Source of the DNA: Pantoea sp050157905 | GTDB lineage: Bacteria > Pseudomonadota > Gammaproteobacteria > Enterobacterales > Enterobacteriaceae | Assembly (NCBI RefSeq): GCF_050157905.1 | Contig: NZ_JBKIWZ010000001.1 | Span: 1 to 64,000 of the forward strand | DNA length: 64,000 bases | Direction: 5' to 3' | Shown: positions 33,450 to 42,159 of the stretch, piece after piece | Layout of the letters: each line of letters starts with the position of its first letter | Numbering within the stretch: position 1 is the stretch's first letter | Translations under genes and position numbers: made by a program | The notes under the pieces: model-generated | What the model was told of the DNA's origin: nothing | The model's input: only the letters and a program-made list of their open reading frames with translations | The model's database searches: none

Positions 33450-34538
33450 ATGAATCATATCAACTACAACCATCTCTACTACTTCTGGCACACCTGTCGC
33501 GCGGGGTCGATAGCAGGCGCCGCAGAGGCGCTCTCCCTGACGCCGCAGACCATTACCGGGCAGATCAAAACGCTGGAGGAGCGGCTGCAGGGCAAGCTGT
33601 TCCGGCGTCAGGGCAGGGGGCTGGTGCCGACCGAACTGGGGCAGCTGGTCTTTCGCTATGCCGATCGCATGTTCATGCTGGGTCAGGAGATGCTGGATAT
33701 TGTTAACTACCGCAAAGAGTCACATCTGCTGCTGGATGTGGGTGTGGCGGATGCGCTCTCCAAACAGCTGGTCAGCAAGGTGCTGGAGACGGCGGTGGTC
33801 GCAGAGGAGAAAATCCATCTGCGCTGCTTTGAATCGACCCATGAAATGCTGCTGGAGCAGCTCAGTCAGCACAAGCTGGATATGATTATCTCTGACTGCG
33901 CCATCGACTCTACCCGCCAGGAGGGGCTGTTTTCAGTCAGGCTGGGCGAGTGTCCCGTCAGCTTCTGGTCAACTGAGCCGCTTTGCGGCCTCGCTTTTCC
34001 GGCCTGTCTGGAGGCGCGCCCGCTGCTGATTCCGGGCCGTCGTTCCATGCTGGGACGGAAGATCCTTAACTGGATCAGCACGCAGGGGCTGCAGGTGGAG
34101 ATTCTGGGGGAGTTTGATGATGCGGCACTGATGAAAGCGTTTGGCGCCCGACAGAAAGCCATTTTTGTCGCGCCTTTGCTGGATATCAGTCAGCGGGAGG
34201 AAATTTACGAAGCCGGACAGCTCAGTGCAGTGTCAGAGGAGTATCACATTATCTTTGCGGAGAGGATGATTCAGCATCCGGCGGTACAGCGGATCTGCCG
34301 CGAAGACTTCAGTGCGCTTTTCCCCCACCCGAATCAGGACGAAAAAAACCGGCGTAGGCGCCGGTTCTTTCAACAAAGCGATAAACAACGGCGATTAAGC
34401 CAGTTTGTTGATCTGTGCAGTCAGGTTTGCTTTATAACGTGCAGCTTTGTTTTTGTGGATCAGACCTTTAGCAGCCTGACGATCCACGATTGGTTGCATT
34501 TCATTGAATGCGTTCTGCGCAGCAGCTTTGTCGCCTGA
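33450..34538 (+). CDS. nhaR: LysR-type activator NhaR, without a stop at the usual place
   Basis: LysR-family regulator that activates nhaA in response to Na+. Residues 1-60 form the winged helix-turn-helix (MNHINYNHLYYFWHTCRAGS; AEALSLTPQTITGQIKTLEERLQGKLF). The effector domain follows to about residue 294 (HPAVQRICREDFSALF), where E. coli NhaR (301) nearly ends. Here the frame stays open for some 65 further codons (RRRRRFFQQ and so on) through the rpsT terminator and 144 bp into the rpsT antisense, stopping at 34536-34538. The total is 362 residues. The tail is probably not a functional domain; a lost stop codon or a sequence error explains it best. The ATG lies 2 bp after a terminator-like hairpin. 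Confidence 0.85.
   Translation: MNHINYNHLYYFWHTCRAGSIAGAAEALSLTPQTITGQIKTLEERLQGKLFRRQGRGLVPTELGQLVFRYADRMFMLGQEMLDIVNYRKESHLLLDVGVADALSKQLVSKVLETAVVAEEKIHLRCFESTHEMLLEQLSQHKLDMIISDCAIDSTRQEGLFSVRLGECPVSFWSTEPLCGLAFPACLEARPLLIPGRRSMLGRKILNWISTQGLQVEILGEFDDAALMKAFGARQKAIFVAPLLDISQREEIYEAGQLSAVSEEYHIIFAERMIQHPAVQRICREDFSALFPHPNQDEKNRRRRRFFQQSDKQRRLSQFVDLCSQVCFITCSFVFVDQTFSSLTIHDWLHFIECVLRSSFVA
34342..34366 (-). terminator. rpsT terminator
   Basis: On the minus strand AACCGGCG-CCTA-CGCCGGTT is followed by T6, 29 bp after the rpsT stop. On the plus strand the stem is followed only by CTTTC, so it is a weak stop for nhaR. The nhaR frame runs straight through it. Confidence 0.88.
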
Positions 34539-34658
34539 AGCGATCGCCGCGTATACTTTCTTAACGAAGGTACGCATCATAGAGCGGCGGCTAGCGTTAT
34601 GCTTACGGCGTTTCTCAGATGTTACGGCGCGTTTCTTAGCTGATTTGATATTAGCCAA
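34395..34658 (-). CDS. rpsT: 30S ribosomal protein S20
   Basis: 87-residue basic protein of the small ribosomal subunit that binds 16S rRNA. The sequence begins MANIKSAKKRAVTSEKRR and ends TAQINKLA. The start codon is TTG (minus strand, 34656-34658) with GGGAGTTGG before it. A UUG start is also known for E. coli rpsT and is linked to feedback control of its translation by S20. Single gene with its own terminator, divergent from ribF. Confidence 0.97.
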   Translation of the reverse strand: MANIKSAKKRAVTSEKRRKHNASRRSMMRTFVKKVYAAIASGDKAAAQNAFNEMQPIVDRQAAKGLIHKNKAARYKANLTAQINKLA

Positions 34659-34964
34659 GGTCCAACTCCCAAATGTGTTCTATAGAGACAAATCAAAGGC
34701 CGAGGACTATGCCCTTCTAACCCGATTTTGTCAATGGATTTGTGCAAATAAGCGTCGCTCTGTGAGCAGCACTCGGTTACGTATTTGATGGCGCAAGATT
34801 CTACCAGCTTCCCCTCCCTGAATACAGTATTTAGCGACAAAATTCTTAACATGCGCCTCTGTAACAGGAAATGCAGCCTGTAAAGCATGAAAGGCGTGCT
34901 GACGGGTTAACCTGAGTCACTTTCAAGGGTATAATCCGCCGATTTCCACCGGTTTGGGCCAGCC
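34659..34964. other. Divergent promoter region of rpsT and ribF
   Basis: 306 bases with no supported gene. It should hold the rpsT promoters toward the left and the ribF promoter toward the right. No specific operator was recognised. Confidence 0.5.
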
Positions 34965-35894
34965 ATGAAGTTTATCCGCGGTATTCATAATCTTAACGAG
35001 CAGCATCGCGGCTGCGTTCTGACTATTGGTAATTTCGATGGCGTTCACCGTGGGCATCAGGCGCTGATTTCCCGCCTCTGTGAAGAGGGGCGCAGGCTGA
35101 AACTGCCCGTGGTGGTGATGGTTTTTGAGCCACAGCCGCTGGAGCTGTTCGCCGGTGATAAAGCCCCGGCCCGGCTGACCCGTCTGCGCGAAAAACTGCG
35201 CTACATGGCGGAAGCGGGTGTCGATAACGTGCTGTGTGTGCGGTTTGACCGTCGCTTTGCGGCGTTGTCCGCCCAGCGTTTTATCAGCGACCTGCTAGTG
35301 GAAAAACTGGACGTTAAATACCTTGCGGTGGGCGATGACTTCCGCTTTGGTGCGGGGCGCCAGGGCGACTTCCCGCTGCTGCAGAAAGCCGGTGCGGAAT
35401 ATGGTTTTGAGGTCGTCAGCACGGAAACCTTCTGCGACGGCGGCAAGCGCATCAGTAGCACCGCCGTCCGTCAGGCGCTGGCCGCAGACGATCTGGCGCT
35501 GGCGCAGTCGCTACTGGGTCATCCTTTTACAATTTCCGGCCGCGTGGTACACGGCGATGCCCTGGGACGCACGTTGGGTTTCCCGACGGCGAACCTGCCT
35601 CTGCGCCGCAGTGTTTCGCCGGTGAAAGGGGTCTACGCCGTCGAAGTGCGGGGCCTCACGTCCGAGCCGCTGCCGGGCGTCGCCAACATCGGCACCCGCC
35701 CGACGGTAAAAGGTTTGCGCCAGCAGCTTGAAGTTCACCTGCTTGACATCAATATGGATCTCTATGGTCGTCACATTGATGTGGTGCTGAAACAGAAAAT
35801 ACGAAACGAGCAGCGCTTTGCCTCACTGGAGGCGTTGAAAGAACAAATTGCAGACGATGTGGTAACGGCCCGACGTTATTTCGGGCTGCTTTAA
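34965..35894 (+). CDS. ribF: Bifunctional riboflavin kinase / FAD synthetase RibF
   Basis: 309 residues. It makes FMN from riboflavin and then FAD, both with ATP. The N-terminal nucleotidyltransferase domain has TIGNFDGVHRGHQALI and RISSTAVRQAL. The C-terminal kinase domain has GRTLGFPTANLPL and GVANIGTRPTVKG. The ATG at 34965 (MKFIRGIHNLNEQHRG) agrees with the family. ileS follows after 29 bp. It heads the ribF-ileS-lspA-fkpB-ispH cluster. Confidence 0.97.
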   Translation: MKFIRGIHNLNEQHRGCVLTIGNFDGVHRGHQALISRLCEEGRRLKLPVVVMVFEPQPLELFAGDKAPARLTRLREKLRYMAEAGVDNVLCVRFDRRFAALSAQRFISDLLVEKLDVKYLAVGDDFRFGAGRQGDFPLLQKAGAEYGFEVVSTETFCDGGKRISSTAVRQALAADDLALAQSLLGHPFTISGRVVHGDALGRTLGFPTANLPLRRSVSPVKGVYAVEVRGLTSEPLPGVANIGTRPTVKGLRQQLEVHLLDINMDLYGRHIDVVLKQKIRNEQRFASLEALKEQIADDVVTARRYFGLL

Positions 35895-35923
35895 CCTGAG
35901 CGAAAAACGGAATCGAGAATCTG

Positions 35924-38740
35924 ATGAGTGACTATAAATCTACCCTGAATTTGCCGGAAACGGGATTCCCGATGCGTGGCGATCTGGCCAAACGCGAACC
36001 GGGAATGTTGCAACGCTGGTATGCCGACAACCTCTACAACGTCATCCGCGAAGCCAAAAAAGGGAAAAAAACCTTTATCCTGCATGATGGCCCTCCCTAT
36101 GCGAACGGCAGCATTCATATTGGTCACTCCGTTAACAAGATTCTGAAAGACGTTATCGTTAAGTCGAAAGGCATGGCGGGTTATGACGCGCCTTATGTGC
36201 CGGGCTGGGACTGCCACGGTCTGCCTATCGAGCACAAAGTGGAGCAGATGATCGGCAAGCCAGGCGAAAAGGTTACCGCAGCCGAATTCCGCGAAGCGTG
36301 CCGCAACTATGCCGCTGAACAGGTAGAAGGCCAGAAAGCGGACTTTATCCGTCTGGGCGTGCTGGGTGACTGGGATCGTCCTTACCTGACCATGGACTTC
36401 GGCACCGAAGCCAACATCATTCGCGCGCTGGGCAAAATCATCGGCAATGGCCATCTGCACAAAGGCGCGAAGCCGGTGCACTGGTGTCTGGACTGCCGTT
36501 CAGCCTTAGCCGAAGCCGAAGTCGAATATTACGACAAAACGTCACCATCGATTGACGTGATGTTCAACGCCCTGGATACGGATGCGGTGCGTCAGGCATT
36601 TGGTGTGGCAGACGTCAGCGGCCCGATTTCGCTGGTGATCTGGACCACCACGCCGTGGACGCTGCCGGCTAACCGCGCTATCTCTCTGCACCCGGAATTT
36701 GAGTATCAGCTGATCCAGATCGAGGGCCGTGCCCTGATCCTGGCTAAAGAGCTGGTGGACAGCGTCATGAAGCGCGCCGGTATCAGCGAATGGCAGGTGC
36801 TGGGCGAATGCAAAGGCGCGGCGCTGGAGCTGCAGAAATTCCAGCATCCGTTCCTGGCGATCGCATCGCTGGTGGTGCTGGGCGAGCACGTCACGCTGGA
36901 CGCCGGTACCGGTGCAGTGCACACCGCCCCCGGCCACGGCCCGGATGACTATGTCATTGGTCAGAAATATGGCATCGAAACCGCCAATCCGGTCGGCCCG
37001 GATGGCACCTACCTGCCAGGCACCTATCCGACGCTGGATGGCGTGAACGTCTTTAAAGCCAATGACATGATCGTTGAGCTGCTGAAAGAGAAGGGCGCGC
37101 TGCTGCACGTTGAGAAACTGCTGCACAGCTATCCGCACTGCTGGCGTCATAAAACACCGATCATCTTCCGTGCAACCCCGCAGTGGTTCATCAGCATGGA
37201 CCAGAAAGGTCTGCGTGCGCAGTCGCTGAAAGAGATCAAAGGCGTGCAGTGGATCCCGGACTGGGGCCAGGCGCGCATCGAATCAATGGTTGCAAACCGT
37301 CCTGACTGGTGCATTTCCCGTCAGCGTACCTGGGGCGTGCCGATGGCGCTGTTCGTCCATAAAGAGAGCGAAGAGCTGCACCCGGATACCCTGGCGCTGA
37401 TGGAGAAAGTCGCGCAGCGCGTCGAGCAGGACGGGATTCAGGCCTGGTGGGATCTTGACCCGCGTGAGCTGATGGGCGATGACGCCGACCACTATGTGAA
37501 AGTGCCGGATACTCTGGATGTCTGGTTTGACTCCGGTTCAACCAGCTATTCAGTGGTCGATGCGCGTCCTGAGTTCGACGGCCATTCGCCGGATCTCTAT
37601 CTGGAAGGCTCCGACCAGCATCGCGGCTGGTTTATGTCCTCACTGATGATCTCCACGGCGATGAAAGGCAAAGCGCCTTATCGCCAGGTTCTGACGCACG
37701 GTTTCACCGTTGACGGCCAGGGCCGCAAGATGTCGAAATCAATCGGTAACACGGTGTCACCGCAGGATGTGATGAACAAGCTGGGTGCCGATATTCTGCG
37801 TCTGTGGGTCGCCTCAACCGACTACTCAGGTGAGATGGCGGTGTCAGACGAGATCCTCAAGCGCTCTGCCGACGCCTACCGTCGTATCCGCAACACCGCA
37901 CGTTTCCTGCTGGCGAACCTCAGCGGCTTCAATCCGGCCACCGATCTGGTGAAACCGGAAGAGATGGTGGTGGTAGATCGCTGGGCAGTAGGCCGTGCGC
38001 AGGCGGCGCAGGCCGATATCGTCGCCTCCTACGAAAACTATGACTTCCATGAAGTGATCCAGCGTCTGATGCAGTTCTGCTCCATCGAGATGGGCAGCTT
38101 CTATCTGGACATCATTAAGGATCGTCAGTACACCGCCAAAGGCGATAGTCTGGCGCGTCGCAGCTGCCAGACCGCGCTGTGGCATATCGTTGAAGCGCTG
38201 GTTCGCTGGATGGCACCGATCATGTCCTTTACGGCGGACGAGATCTGGGGCTATCTGCCGGGCGAGCGTGCGCAGTATGTCTTTACAGAAGAGTGGTATC
38301 AGGGACTGTTCGGCCTGGCCGAAAACGAAGCGCTGAATGACGCCTACTGGGCTGAACTGCTGAAAGTGCGCGGCGAAGTGAATAAGGTGATCGAGCAGGC
38401 GCGTGCAGACAAACGTATCGGTGGCGCACTGGAAGCGACCGTCACGCTGTATGCCGATCCGGAGCTGGCCGCTAAGCTGCAGGCGCTGGGCAATGAACTG
38501 CGCTTTGTGCTGCTGACCTCGGGCGCACAGGTGGCGGATTACGCGCTGGCCAGTGATGAAGCGCAGCAGAGTGAAGGGCTGAAAGGTCTGAAAATCGCCC
38601 TGCACAAGGCGGAAGGCGAGAAATGTCAGCGCTGCTGGCATTACACTACTGACGTCGGACAGAATCCGGAGCACGCTGAGGTGTGTGGTCGTTGTTATAC
38701 TAACGTAGCCGGTGACGGTGAACAGCGTGAATTTGCCTGA
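35924..38740 (+). CDS. ileS: Isoleucyl-tRNA synthetase
   Basis: 938 residues, identical in length to E. coli IleS. Class I aminoacyl-tRNA synthetase with the HIGH motif in PYANGSIHIGHSVNKI and the KMSKS loop in GRKMSKSIGN. A CP1 editing domain lies between them and removes mischarged valine. The C-terminal zinc ribbon has CQRCWHY and CGRCYTN. The sequence type is that of the mupirocin-sensitive bacterial form. The stop overlaps the lspA start by one base (TGATG). Confidence 0.98.
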   Translation: MSDYKSTLNLPETGFPMRGDLAKREPGMLQRWYADNLYNVIREAKKGKKTFILHDGPPYANGSIHIGHSVNKILKDVIVKSKGMAGYDAPYVPGWDCHGLPIEHKVEQMIGKPGEKVTAAEFREACRNYAAEQVEGQKADFIRLGVLGDWDRPYLTMDFGTEANIIRALGKIIGNGHLHKGAKPVHWCLDCRSALAEAEVEYYDKTSPSIDVMFNALDTDAVRQAFGVADVSGPISLVIWTTTPWTLPANRAISLHPEFEYQLIQIEGRALILAKELVDSVMKRAGISEWQVLGECKGAALELQKFQHPFLAIASLVVLGEHVTLDAGTGAVHTAPGHGPDDYVIGQKYGIETANPVGPDGTYLPGTYPTLDGVNVFKANDMIVELLKEKGALLHVEKLLHSYPHCWRHKTPIIFRATPQWFISMDQKGLRAQSLKEIKGVQWIPDWGQARIESMVANRPDWCISRQRTWGVPMALFVHKESEELHPDTLALMEKVAQRVEQDGIQAWWDLDPRELMGDDADHYVKVPDTLDVWFDSGSTSYSVVDARPEFDGHSPDLYLEGSDQHRGWFMSSLMISTAMKGKAPYRQVLTHGFTVDGQGRKMSKSIGNTVSPQDVMNKLGADILRLWVASTDYSGEMAVSDEILKRSADAYRRIRNTARFLLANLSGFNPATDLVKPEEMVVVDRWAVGRAQAAQADIVASYENYDFHEVIQRLMQFCSIEMGSFYLDIIKDRQYTAKGDSLARRSCQTALWHIVEALVRWMAPIMSFTADEIWGYLPGERAQYVFTEEWYQGLFGLAENEALNDAYWAELLKVRGEVNKVIEQARADKRIGGALEATVTLYADPELAAKLQALGNELRFVLLTSGAQVADYALASDEAQQSEGLKGLKIALHKAEGEKCQRCWHYTTDVGQNPEHAEVCGRCYTNVAGDGEQREFA

Positions 38741-39246
38741 TGCGTAAACCTATTTTATCAACCGGATTGCGCTGGCTCTGGCTGGTGCTGGTGGTGATTG
38801 TTGTCGACTTCGCCAGTAAGCAGTGGGTGATGAACAACATGATGCTGCACGAAACCCAGCCGCTGATTCCGTTCCTGAACCTGTTCTACGCGCACAACTA
38901 CGGCGCGGCGTTCAGCTTCCTGGCCGACAAGGGCGGCTGGCAGCGCTGGTTCTTTGCCGGGATTGCGCTGGCCATTGTGGTCTCACTGATGGTGATGATG
39001 TACCGCAATCGCGCCAGCCAGAAGATTGCCAACATCGCGTATGCCCTGATCATCGGCGGCGCGATAGGCAATCTGTTTGATCGTTCATATCATGGCTTTG
39101 TGGTCGACTTTATCGATTTCTACGTCGGTAACTGGCACTTCGCTACATTTAATATCGCCGACTGCGGCATCTGTATTGGTGCGGCACTGGTGGTGCTGGA
39201 GGGGTTTTTAAGCCCCGGCAGCAAACAGGCTAAACAGAAAGGGTAA
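38740..39246 (+). CDS. lspA: Lipoprotein signal peptidase LspA
   Basis: 168 residues, four membrane segments. Inner-membrane aspartyl protease (signal peptidase II) that cleaves prolipoprotein signal peptides and is the target of globomycin. The two catalytic aspartates lie in FVVDFIDFYVG and FNIADCGICIGAA. NYGAAFSFLADKGGW is also conserved. It overlaps ileS by one base, and fkpB begins 3 bp after its stop. Confidence 0.97.
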   Translation: MRKPILSTGLRWLWLVLVVIVVDFASKQWVMNNMMLHETQPLIPFLNLFYAHNYGAAFSFLADKGGWQRWFFAGIALAIVVSLMVMMYRNRASQKIANIAYALIIGGAIGNLFDRSYHGFVVDFIDFYVGNWHFATFNIADCGICIGAALVVLEGFLSPGSKQAKQKG

Positions 39247-39249
39247 GTG

Positions 39250-39720
39250 ATGACGGAGTGCGTACAGCGCGAAAGCGCGGTGTTGGTGCATTTTACGCTG
39301 AAGCTGGAAGATGGCTCGACGGCGGAATCGACCCGTGCAAACGGTAAGCCCGCGCTGTTCCGTCTCGGTGATGGCAGCCTCTCTGCAGCACTTGAGCAGG
39401 CACTGCTGGGGCTGAAAGCGGGTGATACAAAGCAGTTCACCCTGGCGCCGGAAGAGGCGTTTGGTGGCGTCAGTCCTGACCTGATCCAGTATTTCTCGCG
39501 TCGTGACTTTATCGACGCAGGGGAGCCGGAAGTGGGTGCCATCATGCTGTTCAGCGGCATGGGCGGCAGTGAAATGCCTGGCGTGATCCGCGAAGTCTCC
39601 GGTGATTCGATTACCGTGGACTTCAACCATCCGCTGGCAGGTCATCGTATTCAGTTTGATGTAGAGGTGCTGGAAATCGATCCGGTCCTGGAGGCCAACG
39701 ATGCAAATCCTGTTAGCTAA
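39250..39720 (+). CDS. fkpB: FKBP-type peptidyl-prolyl isomerase FkpB (SlpA)
   Basis: 156 residues. SlyD/FkpB-class prolyl isomerase and chaperone with the FKBP domain split by the insert-in-flap region. Conserved parts are VLVHFTLKLEDG, GKPALFRLGDGSLS, LIQYFSRRDFIDAGEPE and VDFNHPLAGHRIQFDVEVLEID. The ATG at 39250 directly follows an in-frame GTG and is the likelier start. The C-terminus runs seven residues (NDANPVS) past the E. coli end, so the gene overlaps ispH by 20 bp. Confidence 0.94.
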   Translation: MTECVQRESAVLVHFTLKLEDGSTAESTRANGKPALFRLGDGSLSAALEQALLGLKAGDTKQFTLAPEEAFGGVSPDLIQYFSRRDFIDAGEPEVGAIMLFSGMGGSEMPGVIREVSGDSITVDFNHPLAGHRIQFDVEVLEIDPVLEANDANPVS

Positions 39721-40654
39721 TCCGCGCGGTTTCTGCGCGGGCGTCGATCGCGCCATCAGCATTGTTGAGCGCGCGCTGGAGATGTACGGCGCGCCGATCT
39801 ATGTCCGTCACGAAGTGGTGCACAACCGCTACGTGGTGAACAGCCTGCGCGAACGCGGTGCCATCTTTATCGAAGAGATCAGCGAAGTACCGGATGAGGC
39901 GATCCTGATCTTCTCTGCGCACGGTGTGTCTCAGGCGGTGCGTGCGGAAGCGAAAGCACGCAACCTGACGATGCTGTTTGACGCCACCTGCCCGCTGGTG
40001 ACCAAAGTACACATGGAAGTCGCCCGTGCCAGCCGTAAGGGCGTTGAGGCGATCCTGATCGGCCATGCGGGTCATCCGGAAGTCGAAGGCACCATGGGGC
40101 AGTACAACAACCCCAACGGCGGCATGTATCTGGTGGAGTCACCGGAAGATGTCTTCAGACTGACCGTTAAAGATGAAAATAATCTGAGCTTCATGACGCA
40201 GACGACGCTGTCTGTAGACGATACCTCAGACATTATCGATGCCCTGCGTCAGCGCTTCCCGGCGATTATCGGGCCGCGCAAAGATGATATCTGTTACGCC
40301 ACCACTAATCGTCAGGAAGCGGTGCGGACACTGGCGCAGGATGCCGACGTGGTACTGGTGGTAGGGTCGAAGAACTCCTCTAACTCTAACCGTCTGGCGG
40401 AGCTGGCGCAGCGTGCCGGTAAACTGGCGAAGCTGATCGACTCTGCGGATGATATTCAGGAAGAGTGGGTCAAAGGCGTCGGCTGCATCGGCGTGACGGC
40501 GGGCGCATCCGCACCGGATATTCTGGTGCAGCAGGTCATCCAGCGGCTGCGTGAGCTGGGCGGCGAAGCCGCGATTGAGCTGATTGGCCGCGAAGAGAAC
40601 ATTGTCTTCGAAGTGCCGAAAGAGCTGCGCGTCGAGGTGCGCAACGTTCAGTAA
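39701..40654 (+). CDS. ispH: 4-hydroxy-3-methylbut-2-enyl diphosphate reductase IspH
   Basis: 317 residues. Iron-sulfur enzyme for the last step of the MEP isoprenoid pathway, giving IPP and DMAPP. Cluster cysteines are Cys12 (NPRGFCAGVDRA), Cys97 (FDATCPLVTKVH) and the one in DDICYATTNRQ. The proton-donor glutamate is in GHPEVEGTMGQY. It overlaps fkpB by 20 bp and ends the ribF cluster with a strong terminator. Confidence 0.98.
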   Translation: MQILLANPRGFCAGVDRAISIVERALEMYGAPIYVRHEVVHNRYVVNSLRERGAIFIEEISEVPDEAILIFSAHGVSQAVRAEAKARNLTMLFDATCPLVTKVHMEVARASRKGVEAILIGHAGHPEVEGTMGQYNNPNGGMYLVESPEDVFRLTVKDENNLSFMTQTTLSVDDTSDIIDALRQRFPAIIGPRKDDICYATTNRQEAVRTLAQDADVVLVVGSKNSSNSNRLAELAQRAGKLAKLIDSADDIQEEWVKGVGCIGVTAGASAPDILVQQVIQRLRELGGEAAIELIGREENIVFEVPKELRVEVRNVQ

Positions 40655-40672
40655 CGCCAGGATATCGCTGAC

Positions 40673-40702
40673 AAAAAAGGCCGACTTTGTTCGGCCTTTT
40701 TT
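40673..40702 (+). terminator. Terminator after ispH
   Basis: AAAAAAGGCCGA-CTTTGT-TCGGCCTTTTTT, a 12-bp stem ending in a T-run, 18 bp after the ispH stop. The symmetric A/T-runs make it able to work in both directions. Confidence 0.9.
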
Positions 40703-40877
40703 GTTTTTTCAGCCTGGCCACCGGGCCGGAGTTTGCCGGTGTGATTGCTTTTACTGATAATCAGCGGCGGCTGGCATAAAATTCTTATTATCACGGATTA
40801 ATAGTGGCGTGACGGTTAACGCATCGTTAACCTGATGACGCTTTGGATGCATAGTTTTGTCTTAGGAATGAATAAAT

Positions 40878-41684
40878 ATGAACACTATCCGCATTGCTGT
40901 GGTGGGCGCGCCGGGCCGTATGGGCCGTAATCTGATCGAGGCGACGCAGCAGGCAGAAGGCGTGGCGCTGGGAGCAGCCCTGGTCCGTGCCGGCTCATCT
41001 CTGATCGGCAGCGACGCCGGTGAAGTCGCCGGTATCGGCAGAAACGGTATTCTGATTGCCGACGATTTACGCGCAGTAATCAACGACTTTGATGTGCTGA
41101 TCGATTTTACCCGCCCGGAAGGCACGCTGGAATATATGGCGATCTGCCGTGAGCACGGCAAAGCGATGGTCATTGGCACCACCGGTTTCGATGAAGCCGG
41201 CAAAGCCGCGATTCGTGCAGCCGCTGAAGAGATCGCCATTGTGTTCGCCGCAAACTTCAGCGTCGGGGTTAACCTGGTGCTGAAGCTGCTTGAGCAGGCT
41301 GCAAAGGTCATGGGTGAGTATGCGGATATTGAGATCGTCGAAGCGCATCATCGCCACAAAGTGGATGCGCCGTCAGGCACCGCGCTGGCGATGGGTGAAG
41401 CGATCGCCGATGCGATGGCGTGGAAACTGGATGAGCATGCGGTCTATGCCCGCGAAGGCCATACCGGCGAACGCCAGCCGCAGACTATCGGCTTTGCCAC
41501 CATTCGTGCGGGCGATATCGTCGGTGAACATACCGCATTGTTTGCTGACACTGGCGAGCGGGTAGAGATAACCCACAAGGCTTCAAGCCGCATGACCTTT
41601 GCGAAAGGTGCGGTTAAGTCGGCTTTATGGCTTAAAGGCCGTAAAGCAGGTCTTTTTGACATGCGGGATGTGCTGGATTTATGA
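40878..41684 (+). CDS. dapB: 4-hydroxy-tetrahydrodipicolinate reductase DapB
   Basis: 268 residues (E. coli 273). NAD(P)H-dependent reductase of the diaminopimelate/lysine pathway. The Rossmann loop is VVGAPGRMGRNLIEA. The substrate motif is EIVEAHHRHKVDAPSGTALAMGE, with the catalytic His pair and Lys. The end is FDMRDVLDL, as in the family. It is a single gene. rihC, which lies between ispH and dapB in E. coli, is absent. Confidence 0.97.
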   Translation: MNTIRIAVVGAPGRMGRNLIEATQQAEGVALGAALVRAGSSLIGSDAGEVAGIGRNGILIADDLRAVINDFDVLIDFTRPEGTLEYMAICREHGKAMVIGTTGFDEAGKAAIRAAAEEIAIVFAANFSVGVNLVLKLLEQAAKVMGEYADIEIVEAHHRHKVDAPSGTALAMGEAIADAMAWKLDEHAVYAREGHTGERQPQTIGFATIRAGDIVGEHTALFADTGERVEITHKASSRMTFAKGAVKSALWLKGRKAGLFDMRDVLDL

Positions 41685-41745
41685 GTGTGATGTGCTGTTA
41701 ACCATCGTGATGTGGTTATTTCAATCGTTAATTCGTTGATTGAAA

Positions 41746-41776
41746 AAGGGCAATGTTCTCGTTGCCCTTAATTTTG
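41746..41776 (+). terminator. dapB terminator
   Basis: AAGGGCAA-TGTTCTCG-TTGCCCTT followed by AATTTTG: an 8-bp stem and a short T-rich tail, 62 bp after the dapB stop. Moderate strength. Confidence 0.6.
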
Positions 41777-41864
41777 TCTTTTATCTGGCTTGTCCTTTAA
41801 AATTCTACCTTAATCCCTTTTTTTTCTATTCTCACTTAATTTTTTACTGCTCAGAATGCTAATT

Positions 41865-41880
41865 TTGACCATTTGGTCAA
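41865..41880 (+). promoter_or_regulatory. RutR-binding site of the carAB P1 region
   Basis: TTGACCA-TT-TGGTCAA is a perfect match to the RutR consensus TTGACCA-N2-TGGTCAA. In E. coli RutR, responding to uracil and thymine, activates carAB P1. The rutR gene itself is not in this window. Confidence 0.85.
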
Positions 41881-41921
41881 AAAAACAGGCTGGCTCTCGC
41901 TGGTTTCGCGTTTATGCAGCA

Positions 41922-41937
41922 TGGCAAACGATTATTT
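41922..41937 (+). promoter_or_regulatory. PurR-like box upstream of carA
   Basis: TGGCAAACGATTATTT keeps the central GCAAACG of the PurR consensus ACGCAAACGTTTNCGT and most of the right half. PurR represses carAB P1 in E. coli. The outer positions deviate, so this is a moderate match. Confidence 0.5.
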
Positions 41938-42110
41938 CAGCAGGTTTCCTCCTCTTTTTACCCTTTATGTCGCGTATTTTCTTCAGAAGGCGGATAAAGA
42001 TGAAAAAAAGTGGCATCAGGGTAGACAATGACCAGGGGGATCATTAGAATGCGCGCAATTTGCCAAAAATCGACAATTCAGGCGGTTTTTGCATTGATTC
42101 AACCGGCTAT

Positions 42111-42149
42111 TTTGAATTAATATGCAGATATTATGACTGTTTATTCCCT
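42111..42149 (+). promoter_or_regulatory. Tandem ARG boxes (ArgR operator) at carAB P2
   Basis: Two 18-bp boxes separated by 3 bp: TTTGAATTAATATGCAGA (42111-42128) and TATGACTGTTTATTCCCT (42132-42149). They fit the TGAAT-N4-ATTCA pattern with a few mismatches and have the standard 18-3-18 spacing. A candidate P2 promoter, TTGATT (42094) and TAATAT (42118) with an 18-bp spacer, is overlapped by the first box. Confidence 0.8.
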
Positions 42150-42159
42150 GGAGGATGTT

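Larger units (their letters stand above)
41685..42159 (+). other. Gene-free control region of carAB
   Basis: 475 bases between dapB and carA. It holds a dapB terminator near 41746, a RutR box, a PurR-like box and a tandem ARG box. This is the composite two-promoter control region known from E. coli carAB (P1 pyrimidine/purine, P2 arginine). An open frame at 41856-42047 has no recognisable product. Confidence 0.8.

Noticed and set aside
41856..42047. 62-codon open frame between dapB and carA
   Set aside because: It covers the RutR and PurR-like sites and has no recognisable product or good ribosome site; the region is regulatory.
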